From a virus: DNA of 64,000 nucleotides. Below are positions 16,610 to 25,124 of the stretch, one piece after another (the first letter of the stretch is position 1; every line of letters begins with the position of its first letter). The notes below the pieces were generated by a model. It was not told where the DNA came from. It ran no database searches and saw only the letters and a list, made by a program, of their open reading frames with translations. Location: IMG/VR virus record IMGVR_UViG_3300047372_000605, positions 28,959-92,958 of that record; one strand, written 5' to 3'. Position numbers and translations under genes: made by a program.

Positions 16610-18278
16610 AAAAGCATTTGCACGAAGAATAGGAGGAAACAAACATTTAATACATCTTTGGACTGACACAGGTTATGAGAAAGTTGAATGGACAAACTTT
16701 GCCTATAAAGAATGCAGTGAAGCAGATGCTGATTATATAGGTTTAAATGGCGAACCACTAAGAAAGACTAGTAAATGGGGTCCTGATGATTCAGGACTCC
16801 ATTTTCATGACATGAAAGCATATCAAAAATTCTTAATTGAAAAATATGGTACTAATGATGAACCATCTACTACACACAGAGAATTATTTTTTGATATTGA
16901 AACTGAAATGGGTGATGCTTTAACACCTGAATACATTCAAAATGCACCTAAAAAAGTTACATCTATAGCTTGGTATGATAAACAAGTAGATGAATGGGGT
17001 ATATTAATTTTAGATACTAAAAACCAATTAGAACATACTAAAGCTAGAAACAAAGAAATTACACCTTGTAAAACCGAAAGTGATTTACTAGCTAAATTCT
17101 TAGAAAAATTTAGAGAAATCGATCCTGATATTATAATAGGATACAATAGTGATTATTTTGATATACCATACCTATACTACAGAATGTGTAATGTATTAGG
17201 TGAAGATTGGGCTAGACATTTATCTCCTATTGGTTATGTAAGAGAAACACCTTGGTTTAAAGACCAATATATTCAAATAGCAGGTGTTGAATCTCTTGAT
17301 TACATGCGTTTACATAAAAAGTTTAGTTGGAAAGATGAACCATCATGGAAATTAGATGCTATTGGAGAAAAATATGCAGGTATAAATAAAGTTGAATATG
17401 AAGGTAATTTAGATTCTTTATTTGAAAGTGACATAAATAAATTCATCCAATATAACTTTGTTGATGTTGAAATACTAGTTGAATTAGATAAAAAATTAGA
17501 ATATTTAGCTTTAACTAAAAATCTATCACATAAAGGTAAACATAACTATAGTGAGGTATATGCTAATACAAATACCCAAGATGGTGCTATTTCGGCTTAC
17601 TTATTATCCCAAAATATTATCCCACCTGCTAAAGACAAAGACTTAAAAGCAGAAAAAGGATATGCTGGAGGTTATTTATTTTGCCCTAAAGCAGGAATAT
17701 ACAACTATATGTTTGATGAGGATTTAACTTCACTATATCCCTCAATTATTATGTCTCTTAATATAGGTAAAGAAACATTAAAAGCAAGAATCATAGATGC
17801 TGATGATAGAAATAATAGATTAGGATTAAATGATTTAAAAGCTAAAGACCCAGATAGTACTATTATTATTAAAAACCATAAAGGCAAACGAGCTGAAGTT
17901 ACAATAGCTAACCTATTAAAATTTATAGAAGGAAATCAATTTACTATATCAGCTAATGGTACTATGTTTGCTACAAATAGACAATCAGTACTATCAACTA
18001 TACTAGCTAAATGGTTTGGTGAAAGAGTATTATATAAAGGTAAAATGAAAAAAGCATACCAAGCTAAAGATAAAGAAGCAGGAGCTAAATATCATTTACT
18101 ACAATATACAATGAAAATTTTATTAAATAGTTTATATGGTGCAACAGCATTACCTAGTTTTAGATATGGTAATGTTAATTTATCAAAAGCTATAACACTT
18201 TCAGGACAAAGAATTATTCAAGAATCAGCTTTAATAGCAAATAAAAAAATGAACGAGGAGATAAAAAATGTTAAGTAA
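16602..18278 (+). CDS. 43: DNA polymerase family B, part 1: exonuclease, motifs A and B
   Basis: This is the T4 gp43-like replicative polymerase, first segment (558 aa). 3'-5' exonuclease motifs are FFDIETE (D98, E100), IIGYNSDYFDIPYL and FIQYNFVDVEIL. Polymerase motif A is DLTSLYPS (from D374) and motif B ends in NSLYG (509-513). The frame then stops (EEIKNVK) before motif C, which lies in the gene starting at 18528. The catalytic Asp pair of the palm is therefore divided over two polypeptides. Split family B polymerases are known in some T4-like phages. An 11-nt overlap links it to the next ORF. Confidence 0.92.
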   Translation: MFKKAFARRIGGNKHLIHLWTDTGYEKVEWTNFAYKECSEADADYIGLNGEPLRKTSKWGPDDSGLHFHDMKAYQKFLIEKYGTNDEPSTTHRELFFDIETEMGDALTPEYIQNAPKKVTSIAWYDKQVDEWGILILDTKNQLEHTKARNKEITPCKTESDLLAKFLEKFREIDPDIIIGYNSDYFDIPYLYYRMCNVLGEDWARHLSPIGYVRETPWFKDQYIQIAGVESLDYMRLHKKFSWKDEPSWKLDAIGEKYAGINKVEYEGNLDSLFESDINKFIQYNFVDVEILVELDKKLEYLALTKNLSHKGKHNYSEVYANTNTQDGAISAYLLSQNIIPPAKDKDLKAEKGYAGGYLFCPKAGIYNYMFDEDLTSLYPSIIMSLNIGKETLKARIIDADDRNNRLGLNDLKAKDPDSTIIIKNHKGKRAEVTIANLLKFIEGNQFTISANGTMFATNRQSVLSTILAKWFGERVLYKGKMKKAYQAKDKEAGAKYHLLQYTMKILLNSLYGATALPSFRYGNVNLSKAITLSGQRIIQESALIANKKMNEEIKNVK

Positions 18279-18531
18279 ACAATCCATAAGAAAAGAACAC
18301 ATTATACTTTTAAATAGAGTAAAAATGTCAAAAGATGAAATCATAGAAATATCTAAAGATTTCACAGAACCTGAAGAACAACGATTTAGAAAAATATTAC
18401 AACAAGGTGGTAAAATTTCTATTCAAGGTAAAAAATTTGAAATAGTAAAAGATTTAAAAGACTATGCTAGAAATAGTAAAGGTGAATATGAAGCTCCAGC
18501 TAAACCTCATAGAAACGAAGACTGGGAATGA
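18268..18531 (+). CDS. Small ORF inserted between the polymerase halves
   Basis: An 87-aa, basic, helical protein (SIRKEHIILLNRVKMSKDEI, RKILQQGGKISIQGKKFEIV, shown in pieces) in a different frame from both polymerase parts. It overlaps part 1 by 11 nt and part 2 by 4 nt (ATGA). It carries no homing-endonuclease motif. It sits where an insertion between motifs B and C would be, so it may be a structural linker chain in a three-subunit polymerase or a remnant of the event that split the gene. Confidence 0.65.
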   Translation: MLSKQSIRKEHIILLNRVKMSKDEIIEISKDFTEPEEQRFRKILQQGGKISIQGKKFEIVKDLKDYARNSKGEYEAPAKPHRNEDWE

Positions 18532-19505
18532 AGCATTTAGAAGACACACCATGGTGGATATGTGATCCTGAAGATACTAACTATTGTGCTTATGTAGACA
18601 CAGATAGTAATTATTTTCATGCTGAACCTTTATTAAGACATAGATTTCCTAATTTTGATGGAATGTCTGATAAGGAAAAGGATACTGAACTAGAAAAAAT
18701 TGCCCTAGAATATCAAGATATTATTACAGACCATTACAATAATGTAGCTAAGGACGTTTTTAATATAAATCAATTTGAATGGTTTGATAAGCCACATTGG
18801 TTAGAAATGAAAACTGAATGTGTAATAAGATCAGCTTATTTTAGAGCAACTAGAAGGTATGCACAATGGATCACTAAACAAGAAGGTGTTGAAAAAGAAA
18901 CACTTGATATTAAAGGTTTAGAGTTCCAAAAATCTAATTTTCCACCTATACTAGGTAAATTCTTTAATGATGTTTTAGTAGACGTTTTAAAAGGTGAAAC
19001 ACAAGATGATATAGATGCTAGAGTAAAAACATTTAAAAAGCAAGTATTAGATGGAACCATACCATTAACAGATTTAGGTAACCCAACATCAGTAAAACAA
19101 ATAGGTAAACATCAAGGCAAACCAGCCAGAAAAGGAGAAATGTTATCAACATTTAATCATGTAGAAAATAAAGTAGGCAGAAAATTAGGTGCACCTGCAG
19201 CAGTAAAAGCAGCTATTAGATATAACGATTTACTTAGATTTTGGAAATTAGATAGCAAATACGAATTAATTACCAATGGTACTAAAATAAAATGGATTTA
19301 TCTTAAAAATAACCCATATCAAATTGAAGAAATAGCATTTCTAGATTATGATATGCCAGAAAAAATTCGTACATTCATTGAGCAGTATGCTGATAGAAAA
19401 AAAGTATTTGAAAGTATTTTATTAAATAAATTAGAGGGATTCTATGGTGATTTAGAATGGAACTTAAACTTAAACCCCTACATTAATCAATTTTTTGACT
19501 TATGA
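18528..19505 (+). CDS. 43: DNA polymerase family B, part 2: motif C and thumb
   Basis: The second polymerase segment, 325 aa. Motif C is AYVDTDSNYF (Y22, D24, T25, D26, S27) near the N terminus. Further on are MKTECVIRSAYFRATRRYA, in part, and LDIKGLEF, the KKRYA/KG region of family B enzymes, and then the thumb. The C terminus (NPYINQFFDL) resembles the clamp-binding tail of T4 gp43 (DFLFG-like). Segments 1 and 2 are both in frame 0, so the split could have arisen by insertion of the middle ORF. The parts should assemble into one active enzyme. Confidence 0.9.
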   Translation: MKHLEDTPWWICDPEDTNYCAYVDTDSNYFHAEPLLRHRFPNFDGMSDKEKDTELEKIALEYQDIITDHYNNVAKDVFNINQFEWFDKPHWLEMKTECVIRSAYFRATRRYAQWITKQEGVEKETLDIKGLEFQKSNFPPILGKFFNDVLVDVLKGETQDDIDARVKTFKKQVLDGTIPLTDLGNPTSVKQIGKHQGKPARKGEMLSTFNHVENKVGRKLGAPAAVKAAIRYNDLLRFWKLDSKYELITNGTKIKWIYLKNNPYQIEEIAFLDYDMPEKIRTFIEQYADRKKVFESILLNKLEGFYGDLEWNLNLNPYINQFFDL

Positions 19506-20242
19506 TAAGTAAAACACAATTACAATCAATAATATCTAAATACCATTTAGGTGAAATAGAACAAATCAAATGGGAAATCGAAGACAACCATTTACAAATA
19601 AATTTTATAGCACCATCAAATATGGTATTAGGATCAGTTAAATGCAACGATTTCCAAATGCAAGATGCAGATTTAGCTATATACAACACAAAAAAATTAG
19701 CTAATTTAATTTCAATATGTAGTGGGGATTTAGTATTAGATTTAGAAAGACAAAGAGAAATAATTACTAAATTAAAAATAGCTGATTTGAACTTTAATTT
19801 AGAATATGCTTTATCAGATCCTTTATTAATCAAAAAAGTAGGTAAAGCTAAACCAGTAGATAGTTGGTATGTTGAACTACAATTAAGTAGTGAAGAAATA
19901 TCTAACATATTAAGAGCTAAAAGCGCTATGTCAGAAGTAGAACAATTTTTAGTTACCACTACAAAAGATTTAGATAATATGGATGTATGTGAACTTATAT
20001 TTGGAGATGAAATAGGTCACAACAATAAAATATCATACCAATTACAAGGTACGATAAATAAAGAATTTATGAAAATAAAATATAACTCTAATATGATGAA
20101 AACTATATTAAATGCAAATAAAGATATGGATGAAGGTACATTCAAAATATCTAATGCAGGTTTAATGTATTTACATTTTACAGATGGTGTTATAGAAAGC
20201 GAATATTACATGGTTCCTACAGAGGACGGTATTATTTCTTAA
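19502..20242 (+). CDS. 45: Sliding clamp (T4 gp45-like)
   Basis: A 246-aa protein of gp45/PCNA type. It is acidic, rich in short beta-strands, and has the two-domain repeat expected of the clamp (LAIYNTKKLANLISICSGD in the first half, MKIKYNSNMMKTILNANKD in the second), with GLMYLHFTDG and a C-terminal VIESEYYMVP strand. It encircles DNA and tethers the polymerase; in T4 it also activates late transcription. It overlaps polymerase part 2 by 4 nt. Identification rests on pattern and replication-operon context. Confidence 0.78.
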   Translation: MISKTQLQSIISKYHLGEIEQIKWEIEDNHLQINFIAPSNMVLGSVKCNDFQMQDADLAIYNTKKLANLISICSGDLVLDLERQREIITKLKIADLNFNLEYALSDPLLIKKVGKAKPVDSWYVELQLSSEEISNILRAKSAMSEVEQFLVTTTKDLDNMDVCELIFGDEIGHNNKISYQLQGTINKEFMKIKYNSNMMKTILNANKDMDEGTFKISNAGLMYLHFTDGVIESEYYMVPTEDGIIS

Positions 20243-20259
20243 TTTTCATATATTTATAG
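20226..20259 (+). promoter_or_regulatory. Possible promoter ahead of hsp20 (ACGG-N19-TATATTTATA)
   Basis: TATATTTATA at 20249-20258 has the usual -7 shape. At the -33 position the sequence is GGACGG (20224-20229) rather than TTTGG. It starts a leader of about 90 nt, much longer than the others in the window. Confidence 0.4.
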
Positions 20260-20350
20260 ATGCAAACTTAGGATGCACAAACAGCTCACCAAAATGGGAG
20301 CTTAGTAATTTAATAACAGGGTAGTTTAAACACCCACAAAACTAAATGAT
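20260..20350 (+). promoter_or_regulatory. Structured 5' leader of the hsp20 gene
   Basis: Two hairpins fit in this 90-nt leader: AGCTC ... GAGCT around a CC/GG inner pair (about 20281-20301), and GGGT-agtttaaac-ACCC (about 20320-20336). Heat-shock mRNAs often carry RNA thermometers that hide the ribosome site. Here the stems lie upstream of the start rather than across it, so a thermometer is only one possibility. Confidence 0.35.
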
Positions 20351-20767
20351 ATGAGTACATTATTTCACGAACGAACACCGTTCGACATTTTATTCAAAAA
20401 CTTCTTTCAAGCAGAAGGAAAATTTCAACCAACAACATTCGAAAACAAACAACCTCACCCACTAGATATATTCTATAATGATGATGGTCTCAATTTTGAG
20501 ATTGCCTGTACAGGTTTAACTAAAAAAGATATACAATTAAAAATTGATGGAGATCAATTAAATATATCTTATGATAAACCATCAGAAGAAGAATCATATG
20601 AGGGTTATATCTATAAAGGACTAGCTAAAAGGTCTTTTAAACTAGGATATAAAATAGCAGCTAAATTTGATTTATCAAAAATAGAAGCTAAAATGGAAAA
20701 TGGTTTACTCCATTTATTCATCCCAACAGCCGCAGATAAAAAATCAAAAATAGTAACAATAAAATAA
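20351..20767 (+). CDS. Small heat-shock protein (Hsp20/alpha-crystallin)
   Basis: A 138-aa protein. An N-terminal arm with Phe-rich DILFKNFFQ is followed by the alpha-crystallin domain (about residues 45-130): FEIACTGLTKKDIQLKIDGDQLNIS, in part, KRSFKLGYKI and ENGLLHLFIP (the conserved GxLxxxxP). A short C-terminal tail follows. sHSPs hold unfolding proteins without ATP. It lies directly before groES and groEL, making a chaperone block next to the replication genes. Confidence 0.92.
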   Translation: MSTLFHERTPFDILFKNFFQAEGKFQPTTFENKQPHPLDIFYNDDGLNFEIACTGLTKKDIQLKIDGDQLNISYDKPSEEESYEGYIYKGLAKRSFKLGYKIAAKFDLSKIEAKMENGLLHLFIPTAADKKSKIVTIK

Positions 20768-20785
20768 AAAAAACTGCATCCTAGG

Positions 20786-20816
20786 TTTGCTTATTAAACT
20801 ATTTTTATTATATTAC
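20786..20816 (+). promoter_or_regulatory. Bacteroidota-type promoter ahead of groES-groEL
   Basis: TTTG at 20786-20789 and TATATTAC at 20809-20816 are separated by 19 nt. The groES start follows in the recurring TTAAGTTATG context. The chaperonin pair therefore seems to have its own promoter. Confidence 0.6.
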
Positions 20817-20842
20817 CCACAAACATTAAATTAAATTAAGTT

Positions 20843-21208
20843 ATGGAATTAGAAGCATTATTCGATGCCGTTATTGTTAAACCTCAAGAAGAGGAAGAGA
20901 CACAATATGGATCAATAGTAGTACCCGATTTAGGAAAAGACAGAAACGAACATGGAGAAGTAGTTGCTGTGGGTCCTGGAAGACAAGTAGCAGGAATTGG
21001 CTTTGTAGAAACTAATATTAAAGTTGGAGATAAAGTAATTCTACCAACAATAGGTTTTACTAAACTTGAACATAAAGGAGATGAATATTATATCGGTTCT
21101 GAAAATCAAATATTAGCAAGAATAAATAATACAACATCAGTAGAGGATGTTTTAGCAGAAACAGAAGTATCAGAGGAAGATTTTGATGCTCTTAAATCAA
21201 TAGATTAA
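20843..21208 (+). CDS. groES: GroES-like co-chaperonin
   Basis: A 121-aa protein with the Cpn10 layout: DAVIVKPQEEEETQYGSIVVPD at the start (in pieces: the mobile loop follows), GEVVAVGPGRQ, VGDKVILP, and EYYIGSENQILARI at the end of the domain. There is a 25-residue acidic C-terminal extension (EVSEEDFDALKSID) not found in bacterial GroES. T4 supplies only a GroES substitute (gp31). Here a GroEL gene follows after one base, so the phage carries its own full chaperonin. Confidence 0.92.
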   Translation: MELEALFDAVIVKPQEEEETQYGSIVVPDLGKDRNEHGEVVAVGPGRQVAGIGFVETNIKVGDKVILPTIGFTKLEHKGDEYYIGSENQILARINNTTSVEDVLAETEVSEEDFDALKSID

Positions 21209-21209
21209 G

Positions 21210-22817
21210 ATGAGTAAAATTATAGAATTTGGCCCTGAAGCCAGAAAAAAACTAGTAAAAGGAATAGACCAAATAGCAGATGCTGTAGTATCTACATTAG
21301 GTCCAAATGGTAGGAATGTTGTTATTTCTAAACCAGGCCAAACACCACAATCAACAAAAGATGGTGTAACAGTAGCAAAAAATATTTCATTAGAAGATCC
21401 AACTGAAGAGTTAGGAGTTCAAATGCTTAAACAAGCAGCTATTAAAACCGCAGATAAAGCAGGAGATGGTACAACTACTTCTACTCTATTAGCTAGAGAA
21501 ATGGTTAAAGCAGGTTTATCAGCTTTAGATAGTGGAGCAAATGCTGTTGATATTAAAAGAGGAATTGATAAAGCTGTAGAACAGGTAATTCACCATTTAA
21601 CCCCATTTCAAGAAGATGTCTCATCTCAAGAACAATTAGAGCAAGTAGCTACTATTTCAGCTAATAACGATGAAACTATAGGTAAATTAATTGCTACTGC
21701 AATGGAAAAAGTAGGTAGAGAAGGGGTAGTACATATTGAAGAATCTAAAACAGGTGAAACTTATCTTGAAACCGTAGAGGGTATGCAATTTGATAGAGGT
21801 TATAAATCTCCTTATTTTGTTACTGATAATAATACTATGTCTACTACTTTGAATGATTGTTATGTTTTAATAGCAGATCATACTTTTACCCAAGTAAAAG
21901 AATTATTACCGATATTAGAAAGTGTATCAAATACAAATAAATCCCTTTTAATCATTGCCAAAGACATAGACAATGAAGCATTAGCTACCCTTATTGTAAA
22001 TAAAATGAGAGGTTCATTAAAAGTATGTGCTGTTAAAGCTCCTGAATTTGGAGATAGACAAAAATTAGTTCTAGATGACATAGCTGTTCTAACTGGAGGT
22101 CAAGTATTCAGTAAAGAAAAAGGTATGAAACTAGAAAAGTTTAGTTGGGAATGGTTTGGTGAAGCTAGAGTATCTACTATTACTAAAGAAAAAACTACAA
22201 TTGTAGATGGTAAAGGTTCAGAAGAAGCAATTACTGCTAGAGTAGAAGAATTATCTCAACAAATAGAAAGAGCTGATACACCATTTGCAATGGAAAAGTT
22301 ACAAGATAGAATGTCTAAATTCGTAGGTGGAGTAGCAATTGTTCATGTAGGTGGAAATACTGAAACTGAGATGAATGAAAGAAAAGATAGAGTAGATGAT
22401 GCCCTTAATGCCACAAAAGCAGCTATTGAAGAAGGTATTCTACCAGGAGGAGGAGTTGCAATAGCAAGAGCTACACAGTGGGTAGAATATAATGGTAATG
22501 TAGATTTTAACATTGGAGTAGATATTGTTAAAATAGCATGTCAAAAACCATATGAACAAATCTTAAAAAATGCTGGAATAAATGAAATTCCTGAATTGGC
22601 AGAAGATGGAGAGTGGGAAGGATTTGATATTAGACAAAATAAAATGGTAGACTTTAAAGAAGCGGGTATTATAGATCCATTTAAGGTTACTAGAAGTGCA
22701 TTACAAAATGCTGCATCAATAGCTGGAACTATTCTGTTAACAGAAGCCACAGTTGTTGATAAACCATCAGAAAATACAACACCAGAAATAGATCCATCCA
22801 TGATGGGTATGATGTAA
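21210..22817 (+). CDS. groEL: GroEL-like chaperonin
   Basis: A 535-aa chaperonin of nearly full bacterial length. ATP-site segments are LGPNGRNVVIS, STKDGVTVAKN (D51) and AGDGTTTSTLLA (D86). The catalytic Asp region VDDALNATKAAIEEGILPGGG is present in shape (RVDDALNATKAA, then GILPGGG). The C terminus ends in SMMGMM, similar to the GGM-rich tail. Apical-domain segments are more divergent, as expected if the substrates are phage proteins. Full groES-groEL pairs are unusual in phages and were probably acquired from a bacterium long ago, since codon use is the same as that of the neighbours. Confidence 0.95.
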   Translation: MSKIIEFGPEARKKLVKGIDQIADAVVSTLGPNGRNVVISKPGQTPQSTKDGVTVAKNISLEDPTEELGVQMLKQAAIKTADKAGDGTTTSTLLAREMVKAGLSALDSGANAVDIKRGIDKAVEQVIHHLTPFQEDVSSQEQLEQVATISANNDETIGKLIATAMEKVGREGVVHIEESKTGETYLETVEGMQFDRGYKSPYFVTDNNTMSTTLNDCYVLIADHTFTQVKELLPILESVSNTNKSLLIIAKDIDNEALATLIVNKMRGSLKVCAVKAPEFGDRQKLVLDDIAVLTGGQVFSKEKGMKLEKFSWEWFGEARVSTITKEKTTIVDGKGSEEAITARVEELSQQIERADTPFAMEKLQDRMSKFVGGVAIVHVGGNTETEMNERKDRVDDALNATKAAIEEGILPGGGVAIARATQWVEYNGNVDFNIGVDIVKIACQKPYEQILKNAGINEIPELAEDGEWEGFDIRQNKMVDFKEAGIIDPFKVTRSALQNAASIAGTILLTEATVVDKPSENTTPEIDPSMMGMM

Positions 22818-22818
22818 T

Positions 22819-23082
22819 ATGAAAACAGAAGTTATAGAAAGAAATGAGTTAATAGCTACTAGAGTTCCACCTGGAGACAGATGGAATCTAGTAGATGACT
22901 CAAAAAAAGTTATTCACAAAAGTTTAACAGATGCTTTGGAAGCCTACCTAGGAGTTACTAACTTTAAGGGTGAGTATAGATTAGATCCTATTGGGAGTAA
23001 ATTATATGCTATTAAAACTTCTGAAGAAGAGGTTAAACCTGAACCAATAAAGAAGTATAACATTTATGGAGATGAATATTAA
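22819..23082 (+). CDS. Hypothetical protein downstream of groEL
   Basis: An 87-aa protein that looks like a compact alpha/beta fold (RWNLVDDSKKVIHKSLTDAL, YRLDPIGSKLYAIKTSEEEV). It starts 1 nt after groEL and is probably in the same mRNA. No family is recognised. Confidence 0.65.
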   Translation: MKTEVIERNELIATRVPPGDRWNLVDDSKKVIHKSLTDALEAYLGVTNFKGEYRLDPIGSKLYAIKTSEEEVKPEPIKKYNIYGDEY

Positions 23083-23119
23083 AATTGATGAGTCCTAAAT
23101 TACCTAAAAAACAACGCTT

Positions 23120-23389
23120 ATGGAAAATTTAGATATAATTATAGGAACCCTGATTGGATCAGGTTTAACTACTTTAGTGGCATTTTTTATTACTAGGGTT
23201 TCAAATCGATTCAAACAGATAAATCAAGATTTACATGATGTAAATCAAGAACAATCAGCTCAATTGAATGAGATGTACGAAAGTACTTCAAAAGAAATTG
23301 AGAATTTACATAGAGAACTTGATTCTCAAATTAATAAACTAGAATCTAGATTGGTAAAACAATTTAAAGATTATAATTACAATAAATAA
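23120..23389 (+). CDS. Membrane-anchored coiled-coil protein
   Basis: An 89-aa protein with one N-terminal membrane segment (about residues 5-25, IIIGTLIGSGLTTLVAFFIT) followed by a coiled coil to the end (INQDLHDVNQEQSAQLNEMY, LHRELDSQINKLESRL). It could act as a membrane anchor or an inner-membrane lysis factor. No family is recognised. Confidence 0.65.
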   Translation: MENLDIIIGTLIGSGLTTLVAFFITRVSNRFKQINQDLHDVNQEQSAQLNEMYESTSKEIENLHRELDSQINKLESRLVKQFKDYNYNK

Positions 23390-23415
23390 TTAACCAATTT
23401 AGGACTCTCAATTTT

Positions 23416-24339
23416 ATGAAAGAACATTCATTATTAGTAGAAAAATATAGATCAAAAGATTTAACAGAGTATGTAGGAAATGAACACATTAAAACACAAA
23501 TACAAAAATATCTAGACCAAGATGATATTCAAAACTTTATATTCTATGGTCCTGCTGGTACTGGAAAAACAACCCTTGCTAAACTTATTGTTAATAATCT
23601 GGAGTGTGACTACCTTTACATCAACGCTTCTGATGAACGAGGTATCGAAACTATTAGGGATAAAGTCACAAGTTTCTCAAGCACTATATCGTTTAAAAAG
23701 ATTAAAGTTGTCATCCTTGATGAGGCGGATTTTCTCACCATCCAAGCACAAGCATCTCTAAGAAATACAATTGAAACGTTTTCAAGAACCACACGTTTCA
23801 TCCTCACTTGTAATTTTATAGAGCGTATTATAGATCCGCTTCAATCAAGGTGTCAAACATTAAAAATAGTACCACCAAGCAAAAAAGAAGTAGCAAAACA
23901 TATAAAAGGGATACTAGACAAAGAACAAACAAAGTTCAAAATTGAAGCTCTTGTTAACATAGTTAATAAACATCATCCGGATATACGAAAAATGTTAAAC
24001 ACTATTCAGTTATCAACACAAAATAATGAATTAGTATTAGATGAATCTATTTTAGTATCATCCAATTATATTAAACAAATTATAGAAGAACTAAAACAGA
24101 AAAAAACCGATTTTAGAAAACTAAGGCAAATAATAGCCGATTCTCAAGTACGTGATTTTGAAGAATTATATAGAGCATTATTTGATCATGCCTCCGAATA
24201 TGCCATTGGTAGAGAAGGAAGTGTAGCCATAATTTTAAATGAGCATCAATATCATTCTAACTTTCGTATTGATAAGGAAGTCAATATAGCGAGTGCATTA
24301 GCCAAAATAATTGAAATAAAAAAACCTCAAGTAATATAA
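23416..24339 (+). CDS. 44: Clamp loader ATPase subunit (T4 gp44/RFC-like)
   Basis: An AAA+ ATPase that opens the sliding clamp. Walker A is GPAGTGKT (45-52), Walker B is VVILDEAD (about 95-102), sensor 1 is ILTCNF, and the arginine finger is in the SRC motif (LQSRCQTLK), which is the hallmark of RFC/gp44-type subunits. The N terminus (LVEKYRSKDLTEYVGNEHI) is also typical. At 307 aa it matches T4 gp44 (319 aa). The partner gp62 is probably the gene at 25185. Confidence 0.93.
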   Translation: MKEHSLLVEKYRSKDLTEYVGNEHIKTQIQKYLDQDDIQNFIFYGPAGTGKTTLAKLIVNNLECDYLYINASDERGIETIRDKVTSFSSTISFKKIKVVILDEADFLTIQAQASLRNTIETFSRTTRFILTCNFIERIIDPLQSRCQTLKIVPPSKKEVAKHIKGILDKEQTKFKIEALVNIVNKHHPDIRKMLNTIQLSTQNNELVLDESILVSSNYIKQIIEELKQKKTDFRKLRQIIADSQVRDFEELYRALFDHASEYAIGREGSVAIILNEHQYHSNFRIDKEVNIASALAKIIEIKKPQVI

Positions 24340-24882
24340 ATGGATTTTTATTATCAAATAGGTCCTGTTATAACAACTACACCATGGATAACCCCTCCTC
24401 CATTAGATAAAGTAAATGATTGGTGGAATGATTTTTCTAAAAATAGTTTTGAAGACTATAATGTATGGATAGGAGGAAAATATGTTATTGATCCAGATAA
24501 TACTAATGACGTAGATATAATACTAACAGGACCTGTCTATGATTATATTAGATTATTTAACTTATTTAAAAATGCAACAGAATTAGGATTCAAAAACCAA
24601 ATACTAATAGACATATGTCATTATGATAGTATAGATTTTTTTAAATATCCTAGGAATAAAGATTTTATAAGGTATCATTTAAGGACAAAATTAAGTGGGA
24701 AAGAAATTAAAAAAATAGATGGTAAAACTGTTTTAGAAAATGAATCTACAACATCACTATTAAACCACAATATTCCAAAGGAATTAGCAGTTAATTTAAT
24801 TAAATTTCCTATGGAAAAACAAATAGAAGATAGTAGGATATATGATCCTATATTATTAAATAGAAAAAAAATAAATAAATGA
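24340..24882 (+). CDS. Nucleotidyltransferase-like protein
   Basis: A 180-aa protein. The segment VWIGGKYVIDPDNTNDVDIILTGP, given here as VWIGGKYV and TNDVDIILTG (about residues 42-64), resembles the GG ... DxD core of minimal nucleotidyltransferases, with a later ILIDICHY that could supply the third acidic residue. It starts directly after gp44, so it may be a DNA- or RNA-related transferase. The fold call is tentative and the substrate unknown. Confidence 0.5.
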   Translation: MDFYYQIGPVITTTPWITPPPLDKVNDWWNDFSKNSFEDYNVWIGGKYVIDPDNTNDVDIILTGPVYDYIRLFNLFKNATELGFKNQILIDICHYDSIDFFKYPRNKDFIRYHLRTKLSGKEIKKIDGKTVLENESTTSLLNHNIPKELAVNLIKFPMEKQIEDSRIYDPILLNRKKINK

Positions 24883-25124
24883 AAAATCCACAACAACAAG
24901 GAATGAATATTGACTTTAAAAACACAACCTCAATTGAAGGATTCGATGGAGGTTTATTATTTGGTCAAGCATTTGTATTAAGAAAAGTATCAAAATTCGT
25001 AGCAGGAACAGATGAAGATGCAATGCTTCCAATACCTGTATTTTATGATTTAGAGACTAAAAAAATAATAGCTGATTCTTTACCAAAAGAAATTAGAGAA
25101 GATTATAAAGATATTACGATATGA
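24879..25124 (+). CDS. Hypothetical protein in the clamp-loader region
   Basis: An 81-aa protein with FDGGLLFGQAFVLRKVSKFV, LPIPVFYDLETKKII and an acidic end. It overlaps its neighbours by 4 nt on both sides, which fixes the frame. No domain is recognised. Confidence 0.65.
   Translation: MKNPQQQGMNIDFKNTTSIEGFDGGLLFGQAFVLRKVSKFVAGTDEDAMLPIPVFYDLETKKIIADSLPKEIREDYKDITI

Noticed and set aside
18268-18531. Homing endonuclease between polymerase halves
   Set aside because: The 87-aa ORF has no LAGLIDADG, GIY-YIG or HNH motif.
24340-24882. gp62 clamp-loader subunit directly after gp44
   Set aside because: The protein has a GG ... DVDI nucleotidyltransferase-like core; the gene at 25185 fits gp62 better.
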